A stretch of DNA of 64,000 bases from [Bacillus] selenitireducens MLS10 (GTDB taxonomy: Bacteria; Bacillota; Bacilli; Bacillales; Salisediminibacteriaceae). Location: NCBI RefSeq assembly GCF_000093085.1, contig NC_014219.1:1054001-1118000 (forward strand), given 5' to 3'. How positions within the stretch are numbered: the stretch's first letter is position 1; each line of letters starts with the position of its first letter. The translations under genes and the position numbers were made by a program. The notes under the pieces were generated by a model, which saw nothing but the letters and a program-made list of their open reading frames with translations, did no database searches and was not told the DNA's origin. Below, one piece after another: positions 1 to 8,126 of this stretch.

Positions 1-643
1 CGGGCACGAGGAAACCTCGCCGAATACAGTTGACGACTGCATCAGTCCGGTCCTTTGCGCCGAATTTCCGAATGAGGGAGGAAGCGTTGATATAGACTGT
101 GGACGGGGCGTAATGATGCTTCTCGACGATCATCTTCGTTGTAAGTCCGTTTGCAAGTTCCGTGAGGATCAGGATTTCTGTCTTCGAAAGCGGCACATCA
201 CAGGCTTTCCGGTGAAAAACAAAGGAAGAGATGGGGCCGGACTTTTCTTTATGCCGGATCAGCTTCTTGCAAAGAACGGTTTGAAAGAACGGTTCGAGCG
301 GAAAGGCGTTGTCTTCAAGCATGCCGAGGATCGTACCGAAATAGCGGCTTAAATGTCCCGTGAAGATGATGCCGTGAACCGGAAGAAGAATGAGATCGAT
401 CATATCCGGATCTGCATCTTCTTCGTGAACAGTAAAGACGAACTTCTTATCTGTGTAGGTGCGAATCAGCTCAGCCGCTTCTTTGCCTTCTTTTATCGAG
501 CGGATATGATAGAAGACGACGTCTTCTACGATGCCTTGAATGTGGTTCGGATACTGGATATTCATCCGCTTTTTCAACGTGTTGGTAACCATGACATCCT
601 TACATGGTGTGAGCAAAAGGGCGGTTCTCTTGACGTGTGACAT
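1..643 (-). CDS. LuxR-type helix-turn-helix regulator, 3' end off the window
   Basis: The frame starts at an ATG (641-643) preceded by GGAGGTG and stays open to the window edge, so the C-terminus is missing. About 214 residues are visible. The last 60 or so form a LuxR/FixJ-type DNA-binding domain (LSKTEILILTELANG, then a recognition-helix region with PSTVYINASSL). The N-terminal 140 residues do not look like a normal phospho-receiver domain with its usual Asp and Lys. They resemble the N-terminus of the regulator at 61738-62397, including a shared LP(I/V)HGI patch, so the two are probably paralogs. The architecture recalls CsgD-like regulators, which are LuxR proteins with atypical N-terminal domains. 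Target genes are unknown. A LacI/CcpA-like palindrome lies 34 bp upstream. Confidence 0.8.
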   Translation of the reverse strand, partial: MSHVKRTALLLTPCKDVMVTNTLKKRMNIQYPNHIQGIVEDVVFYHIRSIKEGKEAAELIRTYTDKKFVFTVHEEDADPDMIDLILLPVHGIIFTGHLSRYFGTILGMLEDNAFPLEPFFQTVLCKKLIRHKEKSGPISSFVFHRKACDVPLSKTEILILTELANGLTTKMIVEKHHYAPSTVYINASSLIRKFGAKDRTDAVVNCIRRGFLVP

Positions 644-676
644 GACGAACACCTCCGGAAGGATCTCGTTCAAAGT

Positions 677-695
677 GCAAACGTTTGCGCTTACA
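677..695 (-). promoter_or_regulatory. LacI/CcpA-like palindromic operator upstream of the LuxR gene
   Basis: A perfect 12-bp palindrome GCAAACGTTTGC (677-688) lies 34 bp upstream of the LuxR start codon. It overlaps a minus-strand TGTAAGCGCAAACG, which differs from the CcpA cre consensus at two positions. The CG-centred palindrome is the form bound by LacI-family repressors. No convincing -35/-10 pair was identified, so its position relative to transcription start is unknown. Confidence 0.4.
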
Positions 696-768
696 ATTAA
701 AAAAAAGCGTGTTTCTCTCACCTAAGCTTAACGAAAACGGATACATGTGTCCATCCGACCATGGTTGC

Positions 769-796
769 ACGGGACATCAGCTCACAGATGTCCCGT
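769..796. terminator. Hairpin across the photolyase stop codon
   Basis: Ten-bp arms ACGGGACATC and GATGTCCCGT are separated by 8 nt, and the hairpin overlaps the photolyase stop codon. On the minus strand no U-run follows. On the plus strand TTTT follows. It may stabilise or end the photolyase mRNA, but it is not a classical terminator in that direction. Confidence 0.35.
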
Positions 797-2299
797 TTTC
801 AAACGATGGAAAATGGATGATACCGTGTGTTCCTGCCTCTCACGGTCTTCATCACTGCGATTATCGAGATGTTTGTACATGACCTTCATTCTTGGATGCT
901 CGCGGAACTCGTCCTGATTACGCTCCAGAAAGTTCCAATAGAGACTGTTCAAGGGACAGGCATTCTCCCCGTACTTGTCTTTCACGTTATAGGCGCAGGT
1001 CTTGCAGTACGTGCTCATCCGCTCCACGTACTTGCCGCTCGCGGCATACGGTTTTGTCGACATCGTGCCGCCGTCTGCGAACAGGGCCATCCCGAGGACG
1101 TTCGGCAAAACGACCCAGTCGAGGGCGTCGGTGTACATCGTGTAAAACCAGTCTGACACCTGTTTTGGCTCAATCCCCAGGAGCGTTGAGAGATTGCCGA
1201 GAATCATCAGGCGCTGAATGTGATGGGTGTAGCCCGTCTCAAGGAGGCTTGTGACCGCGTCACTGACGCATGCCATCTTTGTATTGCCGTCCCAGAAAAA
1301 GGTCGGGAGATCCCGTGTGTGGCCGAAGTGATTGACATCTTTGTAGCTGGGCATCGTATTGAGATAAACGCCGCGGATGTATTCGCGCCAGCCGAGGATT
1401 TGCCTGATGAAGCCTTCGACGGCGTTTAATGGAGCGAGCCCGTCATGATAGGCCTGTTCAGCTTTTCGGATCAGGCTGAGCGGATCGAGTAGAGAATGGT
1501 TCAAGGCCGCAGACAAAAGGGAGTGTGACATATACACATCCTTTGGCCGCATCGCGTCCTGATAATCGCCGAACGAGGCGAGCCGGTGAGCGATGAAGTG
1601 ATCGGCGAGTGCCTCGGCGTCACGTGCCGTTACGGGCTGTTCAAAGCTGTCGGGATTGCCGTACAGATCAGGATACTGCTCTTTCACCTCTTGAATCACG
1701 TCTTCTGTGATGGCGGAACGCTCAGGAAAACAAGGCGGCGGGAAGGTGACGTGATCCGGTGCTTTTTTGCGGTTGTCCTGATCATAGCTCCACTTGCCGC
1801 CGACAGGCTGATTCTCCTCGTTCATCAGGACGTCAAAGCGTTTACGAAACGAGCGGTAGATCGGATCGAGCTTCCATCTTTTGTCCGGTTTCAAAAGGGA
1901 GCGCCACTCCTTGCCGGGGATGAGGAAGCCTGTTTCTTCCGCGATCCTGACCGATCCGCCGAAGGTCTGTTTCCACTCGGAAAGGGCCTCACGGCTTTTG
2001 TAATCCGTCGGCCAAAAGAGTTGGACATCCTGATCAGGGGATTTATCGAGAAACCGCTCGAGGCCGTCTGTAAATGCAGGCGCCTGCATGCGGGTGACGG
2101 GGAATCCCTTGTCTTTTACGTCCTGTTCAAAGTGCCGAATGATTGACCACTGATGGATCAGGCGATGACAGTGGCTCTCTGCCCAAAGGGCCGGATCAGT
2201 CTCTTCCACAAGAAGAATCCGGTCCTGTCCGGGATCGAAATGATCGATCCCAGGCTGCCGGAGTGAACACTGGTGGGCCATATATGCATAAACGGTCAT
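782..2299 (-). CDS. Iron-sulfur (6-4) photolyase / FeS-BCP cryptochrome family
   Basis: A 505-residue protein of the deoxyribodipyrimidine photolyase-related family. It is predicted to repair UV-induced (6-4) photoproducts with FAD under light. The four cluster cysteines of this family are visible: one in MACVSDAV, then Cys-x2-Cys-x12-Cys in the YCKTCAYN...ENACPLN region. This is the spacing known for PhrB-type enzymes. The C-terminal FAD-binding half carries the expected GWREYIRG and GNLSTLLGI stretches. The start chosen is the ATG at 2299 (MTVYAYMAHQ), which follows GGCGGCG. Upstream in-frame codons to 2422 read like non-coding sequence. Monocistronic, divergent from fruR. Whether it acts as a photolyase or a light sensor cannot be told from sequence. 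Confidence 0.9.
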   Translation of the reverse strand: MTVYAYMAHQCSLRQPGIDHFDPGQDRILLVEETDPALWAESHCHRLIHQWSIIRHFEQDVKDKGFPVTRMQAPAFTDGLERFLDKSPDQDVQLFWPTDYKSREALSEWKQTFGGSVRIAEETGFLIPGKEWRSLLKPDKRWKLDPIYRSFRKRFDVLMNEENQPVGGKWSYDQDNRKKAPDHVTFPPPCFPERSAITEDVIQEVKEQYPDLYGNPDSFEQPVTARDAEALADHFIAHRLASFGDYQDAMRPKDVYMSHSLLSAALNHSLLDPLSLIRKAEQAYHDGLAPLNAVEGFIRQILGWREYIRGVYLNTMPSYKDVNHFGHTRDLPTFFWDGNTKMACVSDAVTSLLETGYTHHIQRLMILGNLSTLLGIEPKQVSDWFYTMYTDALDWVVLPNVLGMALFADGGTMSTKPYAASGKYVERMSTYCKTCAYNVKDKYGENACPLNSLYWNFLERNQDEFREHPRMKVMYKHLDNRSDEDRERQEHTVSSIFHRLKTGHL

Positions 2300-2440
2300 A
2301 ACATCGCCGCCTTTCTTCTCAATAATGGACTGTTTCCCTAAAATGACACGGTACAATCCTCTCAAAACCGTCCAAAACCGATCAATCTGTGTCATAATAA
2401 GGCTGTTAATCATACTTGACACGACTTATCGTGACGTTTA

Positions 2441-2501
2441 TTGATTGATTATGAATAAAATTTGATTGAAAATGAAAATAAATGATTGATTTTGACCGTG
2501 T
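2441..2501 (+). promoter_or_regulatory. Three phased AT-rich repeats, likely FruR operators
   Basis: Three copies of a (T/A)TGATTGA-containing repeat begin at 2441, 2462 and 2482, so they repeat every 20-21 bp, about two helical turns. The first two also share ATGAA downstream of the core. The third overlaps the -35 element of the fru promoter. DeoR-family repressors typically bind such iterated sites, so FruR autoregulation is the likely role. This is inference. Confidence 0.6.
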
Positions 2502-2514
2502 AAGCGGTTATACT
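2486..2514 (+). promoter_or_regulatory. Sigma-A promoter of the fruRKA operon
   Basis: TTGATT (2486-2491), 17-bp spacer, TATACT (2509-2514), placed 30 bp before the fruR start codon. A second possible promoter is TTGACA (2416-2421) with TATTGA at 2439-2444. The repeats at 2441-2501 overlap both. Confidence 0.6.
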
Positions 2515-2544
2515 ACAAATAACAACGAAAAGGTGTGAGTGATT

Positions 2545-3324
2545 ATGCTTACTTTTGAGCGGCAACAGTTGATTTTGGATCATTTGGAGGAACAGGGTGT
2601 CGCAAAGCTCCACGAGCTTGTGGACGTCACGGGCGCGTCGGAATCGACGATCCGAAGAGATTTGACCGTCCTCGAAAACGAGCGAAAACTCAAGCGAATC
2701 CACGGCGGGGCATCCCGGATCCAGTCCAAGATGAACGAACCCACCTTCGTTGAAAAACAGACAAGGTTCACAGAAGAGAAGAGAAGTATCGGTCAGAAAG
2801 CAGCCACATTCATTCAGGACGGGGACTGTGTGTATCTCGATGCCGGCACGACGACGCAGGCGATGCTGCCCTTCATTACGCAGGCGGATGTCACAATCGT
2901 AACGAACAGCCTCAACATCATTGAACAGGGTGTAAGGCTCGGGTTGACGATTTACGTCATCGGAGGCTACGTGAAGTCAGGAACGAATGCCTTTATCGGC
3001 AAAGGGGCCGTAGATGCCCTTCAGTCGTACCGGTTCGACAAGGCGTTCATCGGCACGAACGGGGTGGATCTTGAGTTTGGATACTCCACGCCGGACCCGG
3101 AAGAAGCGCAGGTGAAGAAGATGGCGATGGATCAGGCGAATGAAGCGTTTGTCCTGAGTGATGCATCGAAGTTTGGTGAATCAGCCTTTGCGCGGTTTGC
3201 CGGTCTGAAAGATGCGACGCTCATCACGTCAAAGGATGAGGAATCCGATGAATTTCTCAGACAGTTAACGAAATCTGAACAGATCAAGGTGGTGACAGAT
3301 GATGATTTATACGGTCACGCTTAA
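2545..3324 (+). CDS. fruR: DeoR-family repressor of the fructose operon
   Basis: A 259-residue DeoR/GlpR-type regulator. The N-terminus has the family winged helix (LTFERQQLILDHL, ASESTIRRDL). The C-terminal sugar-phosphate isomerase-like sensor domain carries the DAGTTTQAML phosphate-binding stretch. The ATG at 2545 is preferred over an upstream GTG at 2539 because AGGTG at 2531-2535 is better spaced to it. It is the first gene of fruR-fruK-fruA and overlaps fruK by 26 nt. In this arrangement the protein normally represses the operon until fructose 1-phosphate accumulates. The assignment to fructose rather than lactose or glycerol rests on the neighbours. Confidence 0.9.
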   Translation: MLTFERQQLILDHLEEQGVAKLHELVDVTGASESTIRRDLTVLENERKLKRIHGGASRIQSKMNEPTFVEKQTRFTEEKRSIGQKAATFIQDGDCVYLDAGTTTQAMLPFITQADVTIVTNSLNIIEQGVRLGLTIYVIGGYVKSGTNAFIGKGAVDALQSYRFDKAFIGTNGVDLEFGYSTPDPEEAQVKKMAMDQANEAFVLSDASKFGESAFARFAGLKDATLITSKDEESDEFLRQLTKSEQIKVVTDDDLYGHA

Positions 3325-4231
3325 CCCGTCCGTCGATTACTACATGGATGTGCCGTCGTTTACGATCGGGGAGACGAACCGGGCCGACACCGCTGTCTTT
3401 GAAGCAGGGGGCAAAGGCATTAACGTCTCCTGGATGTTAAAGAGCCTCGGCAGTGAGACAAAGGCCCTCGGTTTTACCGCCGGCTTTACGGGACGGTTTA
3501 TTTCGGAGACGCTTCAAGAGGCGAATGTGGCTCACACGTTCCTTGAAGTGGCCGGACATACACGGGTTAACGTCAAGCTGAAAACCGGAACGGAAACAGA
3601 GATTAACGGCACGTCGATGGCCATCAACGCTGCGGATCTTCGCCGCCTTGAAACAGAACTTGAGGCAATCGGTCAAGGCGACTGGCTCGTCCTCTCGGGG
3701 AGTCTTCCTGAGAGTGTGCCGGAAGATTTCTACCATACCCTGGCGAAGGCCGCTCGCGCTAAAGGGGCATCCGTCGTTGTGGATACGAGCGGAGCGCCGA
3801 TGACGCACGCACTGAGTGACGCCGTGACCCTCATGAAACCGAATCAGCGTGAACTCGAATGGCTGACCGGGGAGGCGGTGGATTCGTTGGACGACGCGGT
3901 CCGGCTCGGCCGCACGCTCCTTCAAAAGGGCGTCCGGCATGTCCTCGTGTCTCTCGGGAAAGACGGGGCGCTCCTGATAACAGATAAGCAGGTGCTTCGT
4001 GCCGAGGTACCGCCAGGGGAGCTCAGACAGTCCGTCGGGGCCGGTGATTCCATGGTGGCGGGATTTATCCACGGATACAGCTTGAATCAGAATCTTGAAG
4101 AGGCGTTCCGCTATGCTGCGGCAGCAGGCTCGGCAACAGCTTATGCGGAGGGACTTGCGAACGGCGAACAGGTGAAGGCACTTCTTGAAGGGATACGGAT
4201 TACAGAATGGACAGAGGAGGAATCAAAATGA
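3299..4231 (+). CDS. fruK: 1-phosphofructokinase (PfkB family)
   Basis: A 310-residue ribokinase-fold kinase that converts fructose 1-phosphate plus ATP to fructose 1,6-bisphosphate in the cytosol. The N-terminus MIYTVTLNPSVDYYMDV is typical of 1-phosphofructokinases. GGKGINVS is the substrate-binding stretch, and SVGAGDSMVAGF near the C-terminus holds the anion hole and catalytic Asp. Start is the tandem ATG at 3299/3302, inside the end of fruR, with AAGGTGG upstream. It overlaps fruA by 4 nt (ATGA), which suggests translational coupling. Length is normal for the family. Confidence 0.95.
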   Translation: MMIYTVTLNPSVDYYMDVPSFTIGETNRADTAVFEAGGKGINVSWMLKSLGSETKALGFTAGFTGRFISETLQEANVAHTFLEVAGHTRVNVKLKTGTETEINGTSMAINAADLRRLETELEAIGQGDWLVLSGSLPESVPEDFYHTLAKAARAKGASVVVDTSGAPMTHALSDAVTLMKPNQRELEWLTGEAVDSLDDAVRLGRTLLQKGVRHVLVSLGKDGALLITDKQVLRAEVPPGELRQSVGAGDSMVAGFIHGYSLNQNLEEAFRYAAAAGSATAYAEGLANGEQVKALLEGIRITEWTEEESK

Positions 4232-6099
4232 AGATTACCGAACTGATTCAGCGGGGCACGATTGCTCTCAACTTACAGGCATCTTCAAAAGAGGACGTCA
4301 TCAAGGAACTCGCGGACGTCCTCGACCGGGAAGGAAAACTCGCGGACAAAGACGAATTCATCAACGCGATACAGGCCAGGGAGGACCAGACATCCACCGG
4401 GATCGGCGAATCCGTCGCCATCCCGCATGCGAAGACATCGGCGGTGAAGGAACCGGCCATCGTCTTCGGGCGTTCACAGGCAGGGATTGACTACGACTCA
4501 CTAGACGGCCAGCCGGCAAAGCTGTTCTTCATGATTGCCGCAACAGAAGGGGCGAACCGCTTTCACCTTGATGCGCTCTCAAGACTGTCGACGTTCTTGA
4601 TGGACGAGGCGTTTCGTGACGCATTGTTGAAAGCGGATACCGAAGACGACGTGCTCCGCCTGATTGATCAAAAAGAGGCGGCGAAGGCAAAAGAAGAAGC
4701 GGCGGAAGATGCCGGAAGTTCACAGGGAGACCGGCCGTTCTTCGTGGCCGTGACAGGCTGTCCGACAGGGATTGCCCACACGTATATGGCCGCGGACGGG
4801 CTGAAGGATAAAGCGAAGGAACTCGGTTTTGAGATCAAGGTCGAAACGAACGGGTCTGACGGCGTGCGAAACAAACTGACGAAAGCGGATATTGAACGGG
4901 CCGCCGCGGTCATTATCGCTGCGGATACGGAAGTGGAGATGGGCCGGTTCAAAGGTAAGTCTCTTGTCAACGCACCGGTTACAGCCGGGATCCGAAAGCC
5001 TGCCGAGCTCCTCGAAAAGGCCAACAGCGGCCAGGCGCCTCTCTATCAGGGCGCAGACGGAGGCGGCGAAAGTGACGGGGAACAGGAAGACCGTCGTCCG
5101 GCCTTCTACCGTCACCTGATGAGCGGGGTTTCGAATATGCTGCCGTTCGTTGTCGGCGGCGGGATTCTCATCGCTCTGTCCTTTTTCTTCGAAGATCCGG
5201 TAAGCGGGGACATCACGCCGTTTGGTGAGATTCTGTCCTTTATCGGCGGCGCGAACGCGTTCTTCCTCATGGTGCCGGTACTCGCGGCCTTTATCGCAAG
5301 AAGCATCGCGGACAGACCGGGCTTTGCGGCAGGGATGGTCGGCGGTCTGATGGCGACGAACGCCGAAGCCGGTTTTCTTGGCGGGATCATCGCCGGTTTC
5401 CTTGCCGGTTACCTCGTACTCGGTTTCAGACGGATGTTCAGCTTTGTCCCTCAGTCACTGGACGGCATCAAGACGATCTTAATTTTTCCATTATTCGGAA
5501 TATTCGCAACAGGGTTTATCATGTACTTCATTATGGGGCCGCTTGCTGCCGTACAGGCAGGGCTTGTCACCTGGCTTGACGGTCTCGGTACCGGTAACAT
5601 CGTGCTTCTCGGCATCCTGCTCGGTGCGATGATGGCCGTCGATATGGGCGGTCCGATCAACAAGGCGGCGTTCACATTCGGGATTGCCATGATCGACGCA
5701 GGCAACTTTGGCCCGCACGCAGCCGTGATGGCGGGCGGTATGGTGCCGCCACTCGGGATTGCCTTTGCCACATCGTTCTTTAAGAATAAGTTTAACAAGC
5801 AGGAGCGTGAATCCGGGAAGACGAACTATGTCCTCGGTGCCTCCTTTATCACGGAAGGGGCGATTCCGTTCGCCGCAGCGGATCCGGCACGGGTTATTCC
5901 GTCGATCATCGCCGGTTCGGCCGTCGCAGGCGGGCTGTCCATGGCCTTCGGCGCTGCGACCGAAGCTCCGCACGGCGGGATCTTCGTCATCCCGCTCGTA
6001 AATAACGCACCGATGTACATCGTAGCGATATTGGCAGGTGCTGCGGTGACGGCGATCATGCTCGGTGTCCTGAAGAAAGACGTATCGAAAGCTGCATAG
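4228..6099 (+). CDS. fruA: Fructose PTS enzyme IIABC
   Basis: A 623-residue fused PTS transporter that imports fructose and phosphorylates it to fructose 1-phosphate. Domain order is EIIA (about 1-150, phospho-His67 in VAIPHAKT), EIIB (about 170-270, phospho-Cys178 in VTGCPTGIAHT) and the membrane EIIC (about 295-620, many helices, with EAPHGG near the end). The ATG at 4228 follows GAGGAGG. The upstream in-frame ATG at 4207 lies before this ribosome site and is rejected. Last gene of the operon, followed by a strong terminator. Confidence 0.95.
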   Translation: MKITELIQRGTIALNLQASSKEDVIKELADVLDREGKLADKDEFINAIQAREDQTSTGIGESVAIPHAKTSAVKEPAIVFGRSQAGIDYDSLDGQPAKLFFMIAATEGANRFHLDALSRLSTFLMDEAFRDALLKADTEDDVLRLIDQKEAAKAKEEAAEDAGSSQGDRPFFVAVTGCPTGIAHTYMAADGLKDKAKELGFEIKVETNGSDGVRNKLTKADIERAAAVIIAADTEVEMGRFKGKSLVNAPVTAGIRKPAELLEKANSGQAPLYQGADGGGESDGEQEDRRPAFYRHLMSGVSNMLPFVVGGGILIALSFFFEDPVSGDITPFGEILSFIGGANAFFLMVPVLAAFIARSIADRPGFAAGMVGGLMATNAEAGFLGGIIAGFLAGYLVLGFRRMFSFVPQSLDGIKTILIFPLFGIFATGFIMYFIMGPLAAVQAGLVTWLDGLGTGNIVLLGILLGAMMAVDMGGPINKAAFTFGIAMIDAGNFGPHAAVMAGGMVPPLGIAFATSFFKNKFNKQERESGKTNYVLGASFITEGAIPFAAADPARVIPSIIAGSAVAGGLSMAFGAATEAPHGGIFVIPLVNNAPMYIVAILAGAAVTAIMLGVLKKDVSKAA

Positions 6100-6113
6100 T
6101 AAAAAGAGATGTG

Positions 6114-6144
6114 ACCGGTCCGCATTCAGCGGGCCGGTTTTTTT
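6114..6144 (+). terminator. Terminator of the fru operon
   Basis: ACCGGTCCGC and GCGGGCCGGT form a stem around a 5-nt loop (one G-U pair), followed directly by a T-run. Confidence 0.85.
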
Positions 6145-6158
6145 GGAGTGAACAACGG

Positions 6159-6187
6159 TTCATTTTACCTGTCAGATCCTGTACAAT
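6159..6187 (+). promoter_or_regulatory. Candidate promoter of the rraA-like gene
   Basis: TTCATT (6159-6164), 17-bp spacer, TACAAT (6182-6187), 32 bp before the start codon and just after the fru terminator. Confidence 0.45.
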
Positions 6188-6218
6188 GAAAGCAAATCGA
6201 AGATGGGGAGGAATAATC

Positions 6219-6839
6219 ATGACAGCACTTGAACGACAGCTTGCCGAGCTGCCTGTGACTGCCGTATCCGACGCGCTGAAGGGACAGACGAATCTCGATC
6301 CGGCCATCAAACCGGTCCGGGATCACCAGCGCGTCGCCGGACGGGCGTACACCGTGAAAGTCAATGCCGCGGACAATAAGCTGGTCTTAAAGGGAATCGG
6401 AGAAGCGAGGGAAGGGGACGTCCTCGTTGTGGATGCAAAAGGCTGGATGCAAAACGCCGCCTGTGGCGACTTTGTCGCGGGTCTCGCCAAAACGCTGGGT
6501 CTCTCGGGGTTGGTCATTGATGGCGTTGTCCGTGATCTTGACGGGATTCGGGATCTCGATTTTCCGGTCTTTTGCAAGGGAACGGCCCAGGCGGCGAGCG
6601 GCCGTCACGGCACCGGGGAGACGAACATCCCGATTTCCTGCGGCGGGGCTGCCGTTATGCCAGGAGACTATATCGTCGGAGACATCGACGGGGTCGCGGT
6701 CATTCCGCAAGGCCAGGAAGAGGCGGTATTTGAAGGCGCGAGAAAGAAGATGACGAAGGACGACGAACGGGAACGGGCGATCATTGGGAATGAGGAAGCG
6801 GCACGGGCGCATATCCGGGATGTGCTGTCCAAAGGATGA
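6219..6839 (+). CDS. RraA-like protein (HMG/CHA aldolase fold)
   Basis: A 206-residue member of the RraA/MenG-like family. Some members are class II 4-hydroxy-4-methyl-2-oxoglutarate or oxaloacetate-cleaving aldolases, and E. coli RraA inhibits RNase E. The characteristic metal-site region is present: CGDFVAGLAK followed about 20 residues later by GVVRDLDGI, with the Arg-Asp pair seen in aldolase-competent members. That favours an enzyme over a pure RNase inhibitor, though old annotations call the family demethylmenaquinone methyltransferase. The ATG at 6219 follows GGGGAGG. Earlier in-frame codons overlap the fru terminator and are rejected. It stands alone, so the substrate is unknown. Confidence 0.85.
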   Translation: MTALERQLAELPVTAVSDALKGQTNLDPAIKPVRDHQRVAGRAYTVKVNAADNKLVLKGIGEAREGDVLVVDAKGWMQNAACGDFVAGLAKTLGLSGLVIDGVVRDLDGIRDLDFPVFCKGTAQAASGRHGTGETNIPISCGGAAVMPGDYIVGDIDGVAVIPQGQEEAVFEGARKKMTKDDERERAIIGNEEAARAHIRDVLSKG

Positions 6840-6923
6840 AAACGGCCTGATCATGCCTGAAGACGGCGCTCAACGACAGAAACAGGGTGTTCGAAAACCT
6901 TTGAAATGGAGGACTTCTGTGTC

Positions 6924-7103
6924 ATGCAAATAAAAACACGCATTTTGCTGGCTGTGGCCTTATACGTACTCTTAAGTGTCGCAGATTTGTTATCCGCCGG
7001 TTCGGTGGAATGGGAATGGAATCTTTTGACGACTGCGGTTGCCATGGTTCTTTCGTGGTTCGTCATCGAAATCGTTCCGTCAAGTAACAGACAAGCGTCA
7101 TAA
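6924..7103 (+). CDS. Small two-helix membrane protein, function unknown
   Basis: A 59-residue hydrophobic protein with two predicted membrane spans (about 5-24 and 34-52), separated by a short acidic turn. The ATG at 6924 is set by GGAGG at 6908-6912. An in-frame ATG at 6906 lies on top of that ribosome site and is less likely. No family recognised. A terminator follows at once. Confidence 0.6.
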   Translation: MQIKTRILLAVALYVLLSVADLLSAGSVEWEWNLLTTAVAMVLSWFVIEIVPSSNRQAS

Positions 7104-7133
7104 TGTGTAAAGACCGTTGAAAAGAAAGACATC

Positions 7134-7178
7134 GTCCCTCAGCCCCGATTCAATCCGTCGGCTGAGCGGGCGATTTTT
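7134..7178 (+). terminator. Terminator after the small membrane protein
   Basis: CCCTCAGCC pairs with GGCTGAGCGGG (one bulge) around a 13-nt loop, followed by CGATTTTTTA. Confidence 0.7.
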
Positions 7179-7265
7179 TACGTCTTATTTAAGGGCTTTG
7201 AGTAACGTTTTTCGCAAAAGAAGTGGTATCCTTTTCCTATCAGGTTATGGAACGGAGTGGTGAAG

Positions 7266-8126
7266 ATGAGAACCTATTGGATCAATGGCTTACTCTTGGC
7301 GTCGATTGCCGCGGTCCTGCTGTTTGCAGGCGGTTTTGGCTATGCGATGGTGGATCAGGTGGTACTTCAGGACGAAGAGGAAATCGAGGTGCGTCCTGGT
7401 GCCGTGGCGCCTGAGCGGCAGGTGAACCGGATTCCGCTCTTGCCGGTTGACGGCTCTTATGCAGATGTGCCTGAAGTGGCGGATGACGGGGCGACGCGGC
7501 TCGTCGCCCTTGGGGATTCGCTTACGAGAGGGATGGGGTCAACGGACGGGGACGGATATCTCCGTCACGTGGAAGAGGCCTATCCTGAGGATCGGAATTC
7601 TGCTCTTACCGTCGTCAATGCCGCCGTGAACGGCTACCGGACGGAGGACGTTGTCCGGGACCTCGCCGAAGGGGAACTGAACGGGCAGCTGCGTGCAGCG
7701 GATCTCGTCGTGATGACCGTTGGTGGTAATGATCTCTTTCAGGGCGGACAGGGACTCTTTCAGGATCTCGATACGTTTACGGAAGAAGCGAGGGAGTCGT
7801 TTTTGCAAGGACTGGCAGGGCTCTATGACGAGCTCACGTCTTTGAATCCTGAAGCGCCTGTGTATCATATCGGGATCTACAACCCGTTCAGGGAACTCGA
7901 TTTCACCGGTGAGACGGCACGCTACGTCAGGGAGTGGAACTACGCGACCCTTGAACTTGCGGCGGAGTATGACCAGGTCATCTTCGTGCCGGTGGAGGAT
8001 GTCTTTGAGCGGAATGTGTCGGATTATCTGTTCCGGGACTTCTTTCATTTAAACGATGCAGGCTATGAACGCATGGCAGAGCGGCTCTTGACAACACTCC
8101 GCTGGCCGGAAGAGGAGGGCTCATAA
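7266..8126 (+). CDS. Membrane-anchored SGNH/GDSL hydrolase
   Basis: A 286-residue protein with an N-terminal membrane anchor (about 5-27), so the catalytic domain is outside the membrane. GDSL-family blocks are intact: nucleophile Ser in ALGDSLTRGMG, the oxyanion block TVGGNDLF, and the Asp-His pair in DFFHLNDAGY near the end. These enzymes are esterases or lipases, and many act on wall or lipid acyl groups. The ATG at 7266 follows GGAG with 8-nt spacing. Its stop codon overlaps the start of the ABC ATPase by one base (TAATG). The three genes thus form a translationally coupled unit, like YhaH/Ecs-region or YtrB-type loci in Bacillus. The natural substrate is unknown. Confidence 0.88.
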   Translation: MRTYWINGLLLASIAAVLLFAGGFGYAMVDQVVLQDEEEIEVRPGAVAPERQVNRIPLLPVDGSYADVPEVADDGATRLVALGDSLTRGMGSTDGDGYLRHVEEAYPEDRNSALTVVNAAVNGYRTEDVVRDLAEGELNGQLRAADLVVMTVGGNDLFQGGQGLFQDLDTFTEEARESFLQGLAGLYDELTSLNPEAPVYHIGIYNPFRELDFTGETARYVREWNYATLELAAEYDQVIFVPVEDVFERNVSDYLFRDFFHLNDAGYERMAERLLTTLRWPEEEGS

